The notes: generated from the letters alone by a model not told the origin. Numbered from the stretch's first letter, positions 1 through 6,739 are shown. The stretch is DNA of 17,035 bases from an uncultured Treponema sp. (GCA_937893155.1 CALBGU010000019.1:1-17035), one strand, 5' to 3'. Numbers and translations: made by a program.

Positions 1-164
1 ATATTTACAACGCCGTCGGTTTCTTTAAGGATTTCGTCCTGTGCTTTTGATTCGTCCTTGAGCTTGAAGCGAAGACGGGTAACGCAGTGCGTGATAGAAG
101 TGATATTGGATTTTCCGCCAACATTCTGAATGATAATACGAGCTAATCCATCGTATTTGTTCAT
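1..164 (-). CDS. PTS sugar transporter EIIB domain, N-terminal fragment (beta-glucoside/sucrose class), runs off the window
   Basis: Reading the minus strand from the ATG at 164-162 gives 54 codons of a phosphotransferase EIIB domain before the window ends. It begins MNKYDGLARIIIQNVGGKSN and contains the phosphocysteine motif ITHCVTRLRFKL, with the Cys at about residue 28. In this family that Cys takes phosphate from EIIA and passes it to sugar entering through the EIIC membrane domain. N-terminal EIIB is the usual order in BglF/ScrA-type EIIBC(A) permeases. The start is supported by a GGGGG Shine-Dalgarno at about 171-175. The leader upstream carries an antiterminator/terminator switch typical of beta-glucoside or sucrose PTS operons, so expression probably depends on a BglG/LicT-type regulator and the imported sugar. 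The substrate cannot be decided from this fragment. Confidence 0.9.
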   Translation of the reverse strand, partial: MNKYDGLARIIIQNVGGKSNITSITHCVTRLRFKLKDESKAQDEILKETDGVVN

Positions 165-201
165 AAGGATTCCCCCTAAAAACTGATAAAAAGTGAAATG
201 A

Positions 202-237
202 GCGAAAAAAAAGCAAAGCCTGTTTGCCTCTTTTCGC
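202..237 (-). terminator. Attenuator terminator in the PTS leader
   Basis: The minus strand forms a long hairpin: GCGAAAAGAGGCAAA, loop CAGGC, then TTTGC followed by eight T and CGC. The core GCAAA/TTTGC stem is perfect and extends outward through A-T and G-T pairs into the T run. In addition the RAT 3' end GCAAAACC can pair, with one mismatch, with GGCTTTGC, giving the mutually exclusive structure typical of bgl-type attenuation. Confidence 0.8.
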
Positions 238-253
238 AACGAAATAGACAAAA

Positions 254-282
254 GGTTTTGCCTGCATTACCAGTAACAATCC
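254..282 (-). promoter_or_regulatory. RAT (ribonucleic antiterminator) for a BglG/LicT/SacY-family protein
   Basis: The minus-strand RNA contains GGATTGTTACTG, five variable bases, then GCAGGCAAAACC. This 29-nt arrangement is the well known RAT of bgl, lic and sac operons. In those systems the dimeric antiterminator, controlled by PTS phosphorylation, binds and stabilises this imperfect hairpin so that RNA polymerase passes the overlapping terminator. Placement is as expected: 12 nt after the predicted transcript start and 16 nt before the terminator hairpin. Confidence 0.92.
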
Positions 283-300
283 TTACGATTATCTTTTTCT

Positions 301-329
301 ATCATACAAGAGGATTTTTTGGCTGTCAA
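301..329 (-). promoter_or_regulatory. Sigma-70-type promoter of the PTS gene
   Basis: On the minus strand TTGACA (329-324) is separated by exactly 17 bp from TATGAT (306-301), which is close to the consensus promoter. Transcription would start near 294, just upstream of the RAT element. Its -35 overlaps a possible divergent pyrE promoter at 319-347. Confidence 0.8.
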
Positions 330-347
330 ATAAAAATCTGTTAAGAT
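319..347 (+). promoter_or_regulatory. Possible pyrE promoter overlapping the divergent PTS promoter
   Basis: TTGGCT (319-324), 17 bp, TAAGAT (342-347) would start near 354 and give a leader of about 58 nt. A second candidate, TTGCAA (375-380), 17 bp, TAGAAT (398-403), would start at or within 2 nt of the ATG at 412 and give a nearly leaderless mRNA. Sequence alone does not choose between them. Confidence 0.4.
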
Positions 348-411
348 TCAGCTTGTTTTGGCACTGCAATCACTTTGCAAAAGCTGCATTTTTGGAGTAG
401 AATTGCATTTT

Positions 412-1098
412 ATGGAAGACTACAAGAAAAAATTTATTGATTTTATGGTTGAATGTGGCGTTCTCAAGTTCGGTTCGTTTACGCTCAAAAGCGGCAGAAA
501 ATCGCCGTTTTTTATGAACGCAGGCGCATACGTTACGGGCAGTCAGCTGTTGCGTCTCGGCGAATTTTACGCGCACGCAATCCACGATTCATTCGGCGAC
601 GATTTTGACGTGCTTTTCGGTCCTGCGTACAAAGGAATTCCGCTTGCCACCGCGTGCGTCATTGCATACCATTCGCTGTTCGGCAAGGAAATCCGCTACT
701 GCTCGAACCGCAAAGAAGCCAAAGACCACGGCGACGCGGGCATTTTGCTCGGGAGCGCACTCAAGGACGGCGACCGCGTTGTTATCATCGAAGACGTGAC
801 GACCTCGGGAAAATCCATTGAAGAAACGCTGCCGATTATCCGCGCGCAAGGCAATGTAGCCGTCATCGGCGAAATGGTGTCGCTCGACCGCCAAGAACGC
901 GCTTTGGAAAGCACCGAGAGCGCGCTTTCGGCAATCAGCAAAAAATGGGGCTTCCCTGCCCGCGCCATCGTTACCATGCAAGACGTGGTGGATTCGCTGT
1001 ATACGCACGGAGAACGCACCGTCATCACCGACAGCATTAAAAAAGAAATCGACGAATATTACGCACAATACGGCGCGCAGTGCTCGATACTCGCCTGA
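412..1098 (+). CDS. pyrE: Orotate phosphoribosyltransferase
   Basis: This 228-residue protein joins orotate and PRPP to make orotidine 5'-monophosphate, the fifth step of de novo pyrimidine synthesis. The mobile-loop motif RKEAKDHG (residues 100-107) and the PRPP-binding motif VVIIEDVTTSG (123-133) are both intact, as is the N-terminal FGSFTLKSGRKSPFF stretch typical of PyrE. Length is slightly above the roughly 210 residues common in enterobacteria. The ATG at 412 is chosen because homologues begin near MEDYKKKF; GGAG lies at 394-397, which is somewhat distant. An in-frame TTG at 403, nearer the GGAG, and a TTG at 358 are possible but add residues without family support. It stands alone, divergent from the PTS gene, with no other pyrimidine gene nearby. 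Confidence 0.95.
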   Translation: MEDYKKKFIDFMVECGVLKFGSFTLKSGRKSPFFMNAGAYVTGSQLLRLGEFYAHAIHDSFGDDFDVLFGPAYKGIPLATACVIAYHSLFGKEIRYCSNRKEAKDHGDAGILLGSALKDGDRVVIIEDVTTSGKSIEETLPIIRAQGNVAVIGEMVSLDRQERALESTESALSAISKKWGFPARAIVTMQDVVDSLYTHGERTVITDSIKKEIDEYYAQYGAQCSILA

Positions 1099-1120
1099 AA
1101 AGACAGATTTTGAAAAACAA

Positions 1121-1152
1121 AAATCGCCCGTACATTGTGCAATGGGCGATTT
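1121..1152 (-). terminator. Hairpin terminator for the minus-strand operon, possibly bidirectional
   Basis: AAATCGCCC (1121-1129) pairs perfectly with GGGCGATTT (1144-1152), and an inner ATTG/CAAT stem lies in the loop. Read on the minus strand the stem runs into TTTTTGTTTTT, so it best serves transcripts coming from the phosphatase gene ending at 1363. On the plus strand it follows pyrE by 22 nt but lacks a clean T run. Confidence 0.65.
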
Positions 1153-1367
1153 GAACAGAAAATTGTGCGCCGCAGAAGTGAAACGGGCGTTTTGGTTTCA
1201 AAACAGGCAATTTCACCAGTGCGGCAGTGCATTTTGAACAGAAATTTGGACAATACAGTTGTGTAATAGCCGTTTTGGTTTCAAATTTGGATTTTACAGA
1301 CATTATTTCACCGTTTTGAACAGAAAACGACTTATTTCACGAGTGCACGGCGCGTTTTGGATTCAAA
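1150..1367. repeat. Three imperfect tandem copies of an 82-83 bp unit
   Basis: Two motifs alternate in the gap between pyrE and the phosphatase gene. TTGAACAGAA occurs at 1151, 1234 and 1316. CGTTTTGGTTTCAAA (last copy with GGATTC) occurs at 1188, 1271 and 1353. Both show spacings of 83 and 82 bp. A TTTCAC motif recurs between them. The array would lie in the 3' untranslated part of the minus-strand operon mRNA. No gene is visible in this gap. Confidence 0.75.
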
Positions 1368-2376
1368 TCGTCTCTTCCACCGAAAAAATATCTGATTCGG
1401 GATTAAACGCGCACTTCGGCATCACAACGGCAACATTTTGGCAATTCGGATTGTGAATCTGAATATACGTTCCGCCCTGTCTGAGCGCAAATTGCCCGTT
1501 TACCACGCGATGCCCGCCGATATACGCCGCGTCCGCTCTCCCCAGCAGATTTTTCACGGTGCCTTCCACGCTTCCTTCCTCCGCATCTCCGTTCGCTGTC
1601 CACGTCAGCCCGCCAACCACGCCTTCAATGAGCCGCGCATTTATCAGCTCATCGCGCGAAAAACTCCGTGCAGGCTCGGCATGCGACAAAACGCAATTCG
1701 GAAACACCGCCGCAAGCGGAAGGCTGTCTTCAAACTCGCCCATCGCGCTCACGATGGTTTCGCCGTATTCCTTTATCATAAAATCGTGCGTCATCGTGCT
1801 TTCTTCGGCGAACTTGCAAAACGGATAATCGCCATCGCCCATTCGATTCATAATATTTTCGTGATTGCCTTTGAGGAAGTGAAAATTTTCAGGAAATAAT
1901 TGCTTTAGACTCATCACGCACATCATCGTGGCAAGATTTTCCCGCATTTCCGCGCGCATTTCTTTGCTGTCAATTTCGCCTTCGATGTACTTAAAATACG
2001 CACGCACCCAGCGTTCCCGCGCCCGACTTTCGGCGTGCATACCGTCGCCCAAGCACACAACGCGCACTTTTTTTTCAAGCAGCAAATCCACAACCGCCGC
2101 GCCCGAGGGAAGCACAAACCGAAGCAGATTTTCCAAAAAATCATATCGCCCGTGCAAATCAGGCACGACAATCAGCGGCATTTCTTCCGCCTGCGAAAAA
2201 TCCAAAAGCGCGCCCGCATTGCCCAGTTCATTTCTCGGACGATACAACTCGCTTTCGCCTGCAAGCACTAAAATCGTATCAGCGACAGTGGAAGCAAGTT
2301 TGTATGTTTCGGGAAACGAGGAGCAACATTCTTTGATGAGTTGGAAAACATCAGTACTTGTGATACACTCTGCCAT
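1363..2376 (-). CDS. PPP-like metallophosphoesterase
   Basis: This 337-residue protein has the metal-ligand signatures of the calcineurin/PPP phosphoesterase fold: PDLHG (D73, H75), LGDG (D111), GNHE (N171, H172), SHAE (H232) and GGHR (H289). These coordinate a di-metal centre that hydrolyses phosphate esters, either phosphoprotein or small molecule. The second motif reads GDGMHAES rather than the GDxxDRG of typical PPP enzymes, so it is a divergent member and the substrate is unknown. The ATG follows the stop of the upstream FHA gene after only three bases (TAA CAC ATG), with no strong ribosome site of its own, which suggests translational coupling. A phosphopeptide-binding FHA protein next door hints at a role in Ser/Thr phosphorylation signalling, but no kinase is in the window. 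Confidence 0.85.
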   Translation of the reverse strand: MAECITSTDVFQLIKECCSSFPETYKLASTVADTILVLAGESELYRPRNELGNAGALLDFSQAEEMPLIVVPDLHGRYDFLENLLRFVLPSGAAVVDLLLEKKVRVVCLGDGMHAESRARERWVRAYFKYIEGEIDSKEMRAEMRENLATMMCVMSLKQLFPENFHFLKGNHENIMNRMGDGDYPFCKFAEESTMTHDFMIKEYGETIVSAMGEFEDSLPLAAVFPNCVLSHAEPARSFSRDELINARLIEGVVGGLTWTANGDAEEGSVEGTVKNLLGRADAAYIGGHRVVNGQFALRQGGTYIQIHNPNCQNVAVVMPKCAFNPESDIFSVEETI

Positions 2377-2379
2377 GTG

Positions 2380-2766
2380 TTACGCCATGATAAGACTTGC
2401 AGAACCAACGGTGATTTTATCGCCGATGCTCAGTTTGACGTACTTTCCCGCAGGAATTCGATGGTCGTTCAAAAAAGTGCCGTTCGTGCTGTTTTCGTCT
2501 TTCAAAAAGAAATCGTCCTTGATTTTCTGAATAATGGCGTGCTGGCGGCTCGTCAATTTGTTGTCGATAACGATGTCGTTTGTAGACTCTCTGCCAATCG
2601 TGATTTTAGCCACGAGCTTGATTTTTCGCTTATCAAACATCAGATACGACACCTGCTCCGTGTCTGCCAGCTTATCAAGATGTTTTCCGAGCGGACTCGA
2701 CGTAACAACCGTCTGCTCGGTGATTTTTTCAACTTTTGGGTCTGAAATTGCAACAACAGGTCTCAT
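2380..2766 (-). CDS. FHA-domain protein
   Basis: The protein has 128 residues. About 50 residues of unassigned N-terminus are followed by a forkhead-associated domain with the hallmark residues ITIGRE (G58, R59), SRQHA (S73, H76) and STNGTFLN (93-100). FHA domains bind phosphothreonine peptides, so this is probably a small cytoplasmic adaptor. There is no signal peptide or membrane segment. The ATG at 2766-2764 overlaps the stop of the YjjB-like gene as ATGA, with an AGGAG six bases upstream inside that gene. The phosphatase gene follows after three bases. The order suggests that exporter, phosphopeptide sensor and phosphatase are made together; the functional link is inferred. Confidence 0.88.
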   Translation of the reverse strand: MRPVVAISDPKVEKITEQTVVTSSPLGKHLDKLADTEQVSYLMFDKRKIKLVAKITIGRESTNDIVIDNKLTSRQHAIIQKIKDDFFLKDENSTNGTFLNDHRIPAGKYVKLSIGDKITVGSASLIMA

Positions 2767-3227
2767 AAAACTCTCCTACTTCTTTTTCGGCGCAAAAACG
2801 CCTGCACAATACGAAACACCGACGAAACGACTGCAACTCCCAGCGCAATAGAAGCCGCCGCCATCATCGTTTGATATCCGATAGCAAACGCCTGTGCAAA
2901 CTCCTCTTGCACAAGAGCTCTCATCATATAAAAAAGCCCGCCGCCAGGCACGAGCGGAAGCAATCCCGACAGCAAAAACACCGTCGCAGGATTTTTCATC
3001 ATCACCGCCAAAATCTCGCTTGCTACCGCCACAGAAGCCGTGCCGACAAAAAATCCGAGTGCCTCGTTTCCGATATGAACCTTGATGATAAGGTACACAA
3101 AGTAACTCATCGCGCCTAAAATCCCGCTTATCACCGCGTGAAAGGCGCGAGTGTTAAAATACAGCGAGCAAAAAACAGACGCGCCTCCGCTCCACAATGC
3201 AGCCACAATCATCTTTGAAACGCTCAT
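2763..3227 (-). CDS. YjjB-like subunit of a ThrE-family exporter
   Basis: This 154-residue integral membrane protein resembles the ThrE_2/YjjB family (about 157 residues in E. coli). Hydrophobic segments cover most of it, with the conserved PLVPGGGLFYMM stretch in the middle and a basic tail. Together with a YjjP-type partner it makes a two-subunit version of the ThrE threonine/serine exporter; E. coli YjjPB is reported to export succinate. The start is placed at the ATG at 3227-3225, overlapping the YjjP-like stop as ATGA and preceded by AGGA. An ATG ten codons earlier (3257) is open but lies deeper in the neighbouring gene. The exported substrate is not predictable here, though succinate is a common fermentation product of gut treponemes. 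Confidence 0.85.
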   Translation of the reverse strand: MSVSKMIVAALWSGGASVFCSLYFNTRAFHAVISGILGAMSYFVYLIIKVHIGNEALGFFVGTASVAVASEILAVMMKNPATVFLLSGLLPLVPGGGLFYMMRALVQEEFAQAFAIGYQTMMAAASIALGVAVVSSVFRIVQAFLRRKRSRRVL

Positions 3228-4000
3228 AATCTTCCTGCCAAAAAAACGCCGAAGCATGAGCCGATAGAAAGCCCCGTCGCCGTCATCAGAGCTTCCAAAA
3301 GCCGCGCGCCGCCAGAAACAAGGTCGCCTGAAATCACGTCGCGGATTCCGTTGACGAACGCTAGCCCCGGAACGACTTGCATTATGCTTCCGCCAAGGAC
3401 AAGCGCGGGCGTTATCCCCAGCGGCAAAAAGCCGAACACATCGGATAAAAGCGAGATGAGCGCGCCGCTCAACAGCGAAAGCAAAAACGAGTTTTTCCCG
3501 TCAAGCACGGTCGCATAGCAAATCATAAACACTCGCGTTAGAGCCCCAATGACAAAAGATGCCGCGCCGTCAAAGACATTGCCGTCTATCATAAACGTGA
3601 AAAACGCCGAAGAGAGCGCGCCCATAAGCACAAGGAAGGTCGAAGAGTATTCTTTTGCGTCGATGATGCGGCGAAGAAGCGTGCGCACTTGCGAGGGATT
3701 CGAGGTTTTTCCCCGATGCACAAGGCGATGCGAAAGTTCGTTCATCTGCGAAAGTTTTAGCATATTCGTACTGCGCTTTGTAATGCGTCGCATAACGGTG
3801 TGATGTGCGCCTTTCTCGTCCATACAGCTAAAAATGACGACGGTCGGCGTGATGAATGCACTCGCTCCCTTTGCCCCCAACGCCGTCGCGATATGCACAA
3901 CGGTATCTTCGGCGCGGTATGTTTCGCCTCCGTTTTCAAGCACGATTTCGCCCGCGGTTACGGCTATATCTTGTATGTCATCAGATAAAATCTCTGCCAT
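3224..4000 (-). CDS. YjjP-like subunit of a ThrE-family exporter
   Basis: This 258-residue protein matches the ThrE/YjjP family in length and layout. A hydrophilic N-terminal half holds the conserved ENGGETYRAEDTV and FITPTVVIFS segments, and the C-terminal half has several membrane helices including SAFFTFMIDG and the VVPGLAFVNGIRD motif near the end. The partner YjjB-like gene overlaps its stop by four bases, so both are probably translated in fixed ratio. The family exports small organic or amino acids such as threonine, serine or succinate. The ribosome site (AAAGAAG) is weak. The gene is 144 bp downstream of the EF-G stop on the same strand, with a 23-bp repeat array filling the gap. It may be co-transcribed with EF-G or have its own promoter within the repeats. 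Confidence 0.85.
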   Translation of the reverse strand: MAEILSDDIQDIAVTAGEIVLENGGETYRAEDTVVHIATALGAKGASAFITPTVVIFSCMDEKGAHHTVMRRITKRSTNMLKLSQMNELSHRLVHRGKTSNPSQVRTLLRRIIDAKEYSSTFLVLMGALSSAFFTFMIDGNVFDGAASFVIGALTRVFMICYATVLDGKNSFLLSLLSGALISLLSDVFGFLPLGITPALVLGGSIMQVVPGLAFVNGIRDVISGDLVSGGARLLEALMTATGLSIGSCFGVFLAGRL

Positions 4001-4030
4001 TCTTCTTTAATCCTTCATCTGCCACCCCAG

Positions 4031-4137
4031 CAGACCATAATCTGAGCCACCAGCAGACCATAATCTGCCGCTGTCGCAGAGCGTAATCTGCCGCTGTCGC
4101 AGAGCGTAATCTGCCGCTGCCGCAGATTATAATCCAG
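4031..4137. repeat. 23-bp tandem array with an inverted repeat in each unit
   Basis: Units start at 4031, 4054, 4077 and 4100, each exactly 23 bp, plus a partial unit from 4123. The form is CAGA-N6-TCTG followed by a variable tail; the best units carry GCAGA-gcgtaa-TCTGC. Units 3 and 4 differ at one position. The array occupies most of the 144-bp gap between the EF-G and YjjP-like genes. There are no spacers, so it is not a CRISPR. Confidence 0.85.
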
Positions 4138-4144
4138 CACTTTT

Positions 4145-6196
4145 CTAGTAGCTGCTAGCGAGTCCGCCTTGTTTCACTTGGAAATGGCTGAAGACCATAC
4201 TGAAGCTCGCCCTTCCCTGCGTAGCGGAGCGCAAGTTCGTAGAGAAACCGAACATCTTGCTCATCGGCGCTTCGGCGTACACAACGCTGTCGTTCGTCTT
4301 GTCTTCCATTGACGAGATAATTCCGCCGCGCTGAGTAACTTGGCTCATTGCGTCCCCGACAAACTCTTTCGGGCAGACAATATCGACTTTCATCACAGGC
4401 TCCAAGAGCTCTGGGCTTGCCTTGCGGCACGCTTCGTCGAACGCCTGCACCGCACACGCCTCGAACGCAAACGGAGTTGAAGTCATCTCGCTGTAATCAA
4501 TCGCCGTAACTTCAACCGCAATATCAGTGCACTGATAGCCGTACTGAATGCCGCTTGTGAATGAGTTTTCAATGCCCGATTTTATCGCCTCGAAAATCTC
4601 TTCTGGAATCATACCGTGCTTGACCGAACAAGTATACAAATTGCCCTCGCCTGTGCCGCGCGGAGAAACCTTGAGCGTAATGCCTGCCGTCTGCTCTTTG
4701 CCTGCAAGGTTGCGGCTGTAGGTTTCAGTATGCTCCGCCTCGGCAGTAACAGATTCGCGATAAGTAACCTGCGGCGCGCCAACTCGGCACTGCACCTTGA
4801 AGTCGTCCTTTATGCGCGTAACAAGAACATCGAGATGAAGCTCGCCCATTCCGCTGATGATGAGCTGTCCTGTTTCCGCGTCGTCGCGGCTGGTGAAAGT
4901 CGGGTCTTCGCGGCTCAAAATCTCCAGCGTTTCCTTGAGCTTGTCGCGGTCAGAGAGCGTTTCTGGCTCAATCGCAATCGAGATGACAGGCTCTGGGAAC
5001 TTCATATTCTCCAATCGAATCGGCATTCCCTCGCTTCCGAGCGTGTCGCCCGTCTGCGCCAGTTTCAAGCCGACGAACACCGCAATGTCGCCAGCCGTTA
5101 CGCTGTAGATTTGCTCCATTTTGTTTGCGTTCACGCGGAAAATGCGGTTAATGCGCTCTCGCTTCTTTTTGTCTACGTTGTAAATCTGCGTTCCCGTCGT
5201 AAACTTTCCCGAATACACGCGCACATAGCACAAAACGCCCGCTTCTTTGTCGTAGGTGATTTTGAACACCAAGCCCGCAGGAGTACCGTCCGCCTTGCAC
5301 GGAAGCGAAACTTTCTCCTCTGCGTTCTTCTTGACGTGGACTCCCTCCGCGGCTCTCCCTTCATCAGGAGCTGGAAGATAGTCAACGATTGCGTCGATGA
5401 GCGGCTGAACGCCTTGATTATGCCGTGAAGAGCCGCAAAGGAACGGAACGAGCGTGCGCTCTAAGACAGCCTTGCGAAGCGCGGTTTTCAGCTCGTCCGC
5501 GCTGATTTCTTCGCCCTCAAGATACTTTTCCGCCAGCGCATCGTCCACGCCTGCAATCGCGTCAACCATTTTGTCGTGCCACTCGTCCGCTTCGGCTTTG
5601 CGCTCATCGGCGATGTCGCTTTCGGTGAACGTTTCGCCCTCGTCTTCGGCGTTCCAGCGGATTTCCTTCATCTTCAAGAGGTCAATTACGCCCTCAAAGT
5701 CGCCGCCCGCGCCAATCGGGATTTCAAGAGCCACAGTTTCTGCGCCGAATTTTTCGTGCACATCGTTCATCGCCCCGAAAAAGTTTGCGCCGATTCTATC
5801 CATTTTGTTCACGAAGCAAATGCGAGGCACATTGAACTCGTCCGCCTGCTTCCACACGGTTTCAGTCTGCGGCTGCACCCAGCCGACCGCGCAAATCACG
5901 GCAACCGCGCCGTCCAAAACGCGAAGGCTGCGCTCTACTTCGGCGGTAAAATCGACGTGTCCGGGGGTGTCGATGATGTTAATCTGATAGCCTTTCCAGT
6001 CGGTCGTGATAGCCGCGCTCTGAATCGTAATGCCGCGCTCCTGCTCCTGCGTCATAAAGTCCATAGTTGCCGCGCCGTCGTCGATTTCGCCGATGCGGTG
6101 GATTTTGCCTGTATAAAAAAGAATGCGCTCGGTCGTCGTGGTTTTGCCTGCGTCGATATGCGCCATAATGCCGATATTTCTCATCTTGCTAATCAT
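4145..6196 (-). CDS. Elongation factor G family GTPase (divergent paralogue)
   Basis: This 683-residue translational GTPase has all G motifs: AHIDAGKT (12-19), RGITIQ (54-59), DTPGH (76-80) and NKMD (130-133). EF-G domains II to V follow, including the C-terminal MFGFSTNLRSATQGRASFSM stretch. EF-G moves tRNA and mRNA through the ribosome or, in some paralogues, recycles ribosomes with RRF. Two features are unusual. VGWV (104-107) replaces the common VGGV after the G3 region. The domain IV tip reads DYSEMTST where a gapless alignment from memory with E. coli EF-G has SYHDVDSS, so the translocation-critical His is Ser. This fits a spirochaetal second EF-G rather than the main one. The ATG at 6196 is chosen from family length and a GGGGA site; ATG at 6208 and GTG at 6220 are in-frame alternatives. 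Confidence 0.93.
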   Translation of the reverse strand: MISKMRNIGIMAHIDAGKTTTTERILFYTGKIHRIGEIDDGAATMDFMTQEQERGITIQSAAITTDWKGYQINIIDTPGHVDFTAEVERSLRVLDGAVAVICAVGWVQPQTETVWKQADEFNVPRICFVNKMDRIGANFFGAMNDVHEKFGAETVALEIPIGAGGDFEGVIDLLKMKEIRWNAEDEGETFTESDIADERKAEADEWHDKMVDAIAGVDDALAEKYLEGEEISADELKTALRKAVLERTLVPFLCGSSRHNQGVQPLIDAIVDYLPAPDEGRAAEGVHVKKNAEEKVSLPCKADGTPAGLVFKITYDKEAGVLCYVRVYSGKFTTGTQIYNVDKKKRERINRIFRVNANKMEQIYSVTAGDIAVFVGLKLAQTGDTLGSEGMPIRLENMKFPEPVISIAIEPETLSDRDKLKETLEILSREDPTFTSRDDAETGQLIISGMGELHLDVLVTRIKDDFKVQCRVGAPQVTYRESVTAEAEHTETYSRNLAGKEQTAGITLKVSPRGTGEGNLYTCSVKHGMIPEEIFEAIKSGIENSFTSGIQYGYQCTDIAVEVTAIDYSEMTSTPFAFEACAVQAFDEACRKASPELLEPVMKVDIVCPKEFVGDAMSQVTQRGGIISSMEDKTNDSVVYAEAPMSKMFGFSTNLRSATQGRASFSMVFSHFQVKQGGLASSY

Positions 6197-6244
6197 AATG
6201 TTCCCCATTTCTCTCCACACTCCAAAAACTGTTTAAGTGCATAC

Positions 6245-6274
6245 AGTATAACAGAAATTCTTTTTCTTATTCAA
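6245..6274 (-). promoter_or_regulatory. Probable promoter of the EF-G gene
   Basis: On the minus strand TTGAAT (6274-6269), 18 bp, TATACT (6250-6245) would start transcription near 6238, giving a leader of about 40 nt before the ATG at 6196. Confidence 0.55.
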
Positions 6275-6349
6275 CACGCGGAAAACCTTTTTCACGCACA
6301 CAACCGCACGCACCAAAATCCAAACCAAAAAAGACGGCATTTTTGCCCC

Positions 6350-6601
6350 ATTCTATGTTTAATTTTGTCCATTCTGCCTAAGAATGAGTTCGTTCTATCA
6401 AAGAATCATTCAATTCTATCAAAGAATGAATCAATTCTGCAAAGGAATGAGTTGATTCTGCCAAAGAATGAGTTTATTCTATCAAAGAATATGATTGTTC
6501 TATGAAAGAATCTATCATTTCTGTAAAAGAATTCGACATTTTAATGATGTTTTTTGTTCATTCTTTGATGTCAGAAATCAATTCTTGAGAGAATAAGTGT
6601 C
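6350..6601. repeat. 21-bp tandem array, about 10-12 units, each with an ATTCT/AGAAT inverted repeat
   Basis: Units begin exactly every 21 bp at 6371, 6392, 6413, 6434, 6455, 6476, 6497, 6518, 6539, 6560 and 6581, with a degenerate unit at 6350. The best ones read ATTCT-N5-AGAAT then about six variable bases; 6539 and 6560 are decayed but keep phase. The period equals two turns of B-DNA, placing every palindrome on the same helix face. The array lies in the roughly 675-bp gene-free gap between the divergent EF-G and CobW-family genes. On the plus strand it would encode a seven-residue repeat (ILSKNES-like), but no start or ribosome site supports a protein. Confidence 0.88.
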
Positions 6602-6623
6602 ATTATTCGTAACGCAGATATAG

Positions 6624-6739
6624 CAAGGGGCTTAAGCCCCTTGTTTCAGGCAAGCCCCTTGTTTCAGGCAAGCCCCTTGTTTCAGGCTTACTCCCCTTGT
6701 TTCAGGTTTAAGCCCCTTGTTAAGCCCCTTGTTTCAGCA
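6624..6739. repeat. 20-bp perfect palindrome followed by 18-bp tandem repeats
   Basis: CAAGGGGCTTAAGCCCCTTG (6624-6643) is a perfect palindrome. Its right arm begins an 18-bp unit, AAGCCCCTTGTTTCAGGC, repeated exactly at 6634, 6652 and 6670. Diverged or shortened copies continue to about 6739. Every unit could pair with the single left arm CAAGGGGCTT, so alternative hairpins are possible. It lies upstream of the CobW-family gene. Confidence 0.85.

Noticed and set aside
4616..5428. Long plus-strand open frame (270 codons) opposite the EF-G gene
   Set aside because: It is a frame shadow of a strongly conserved gene; its product has no recognisable domain or ribosome site.
5576..6505. Plus-strand open frame of 309 codons ending in a seven-residue repeat
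   Set aside because: The first two thirds are antisense to EF-G, the repeat part simply translates the 21-bp array, and no start signal is seen.
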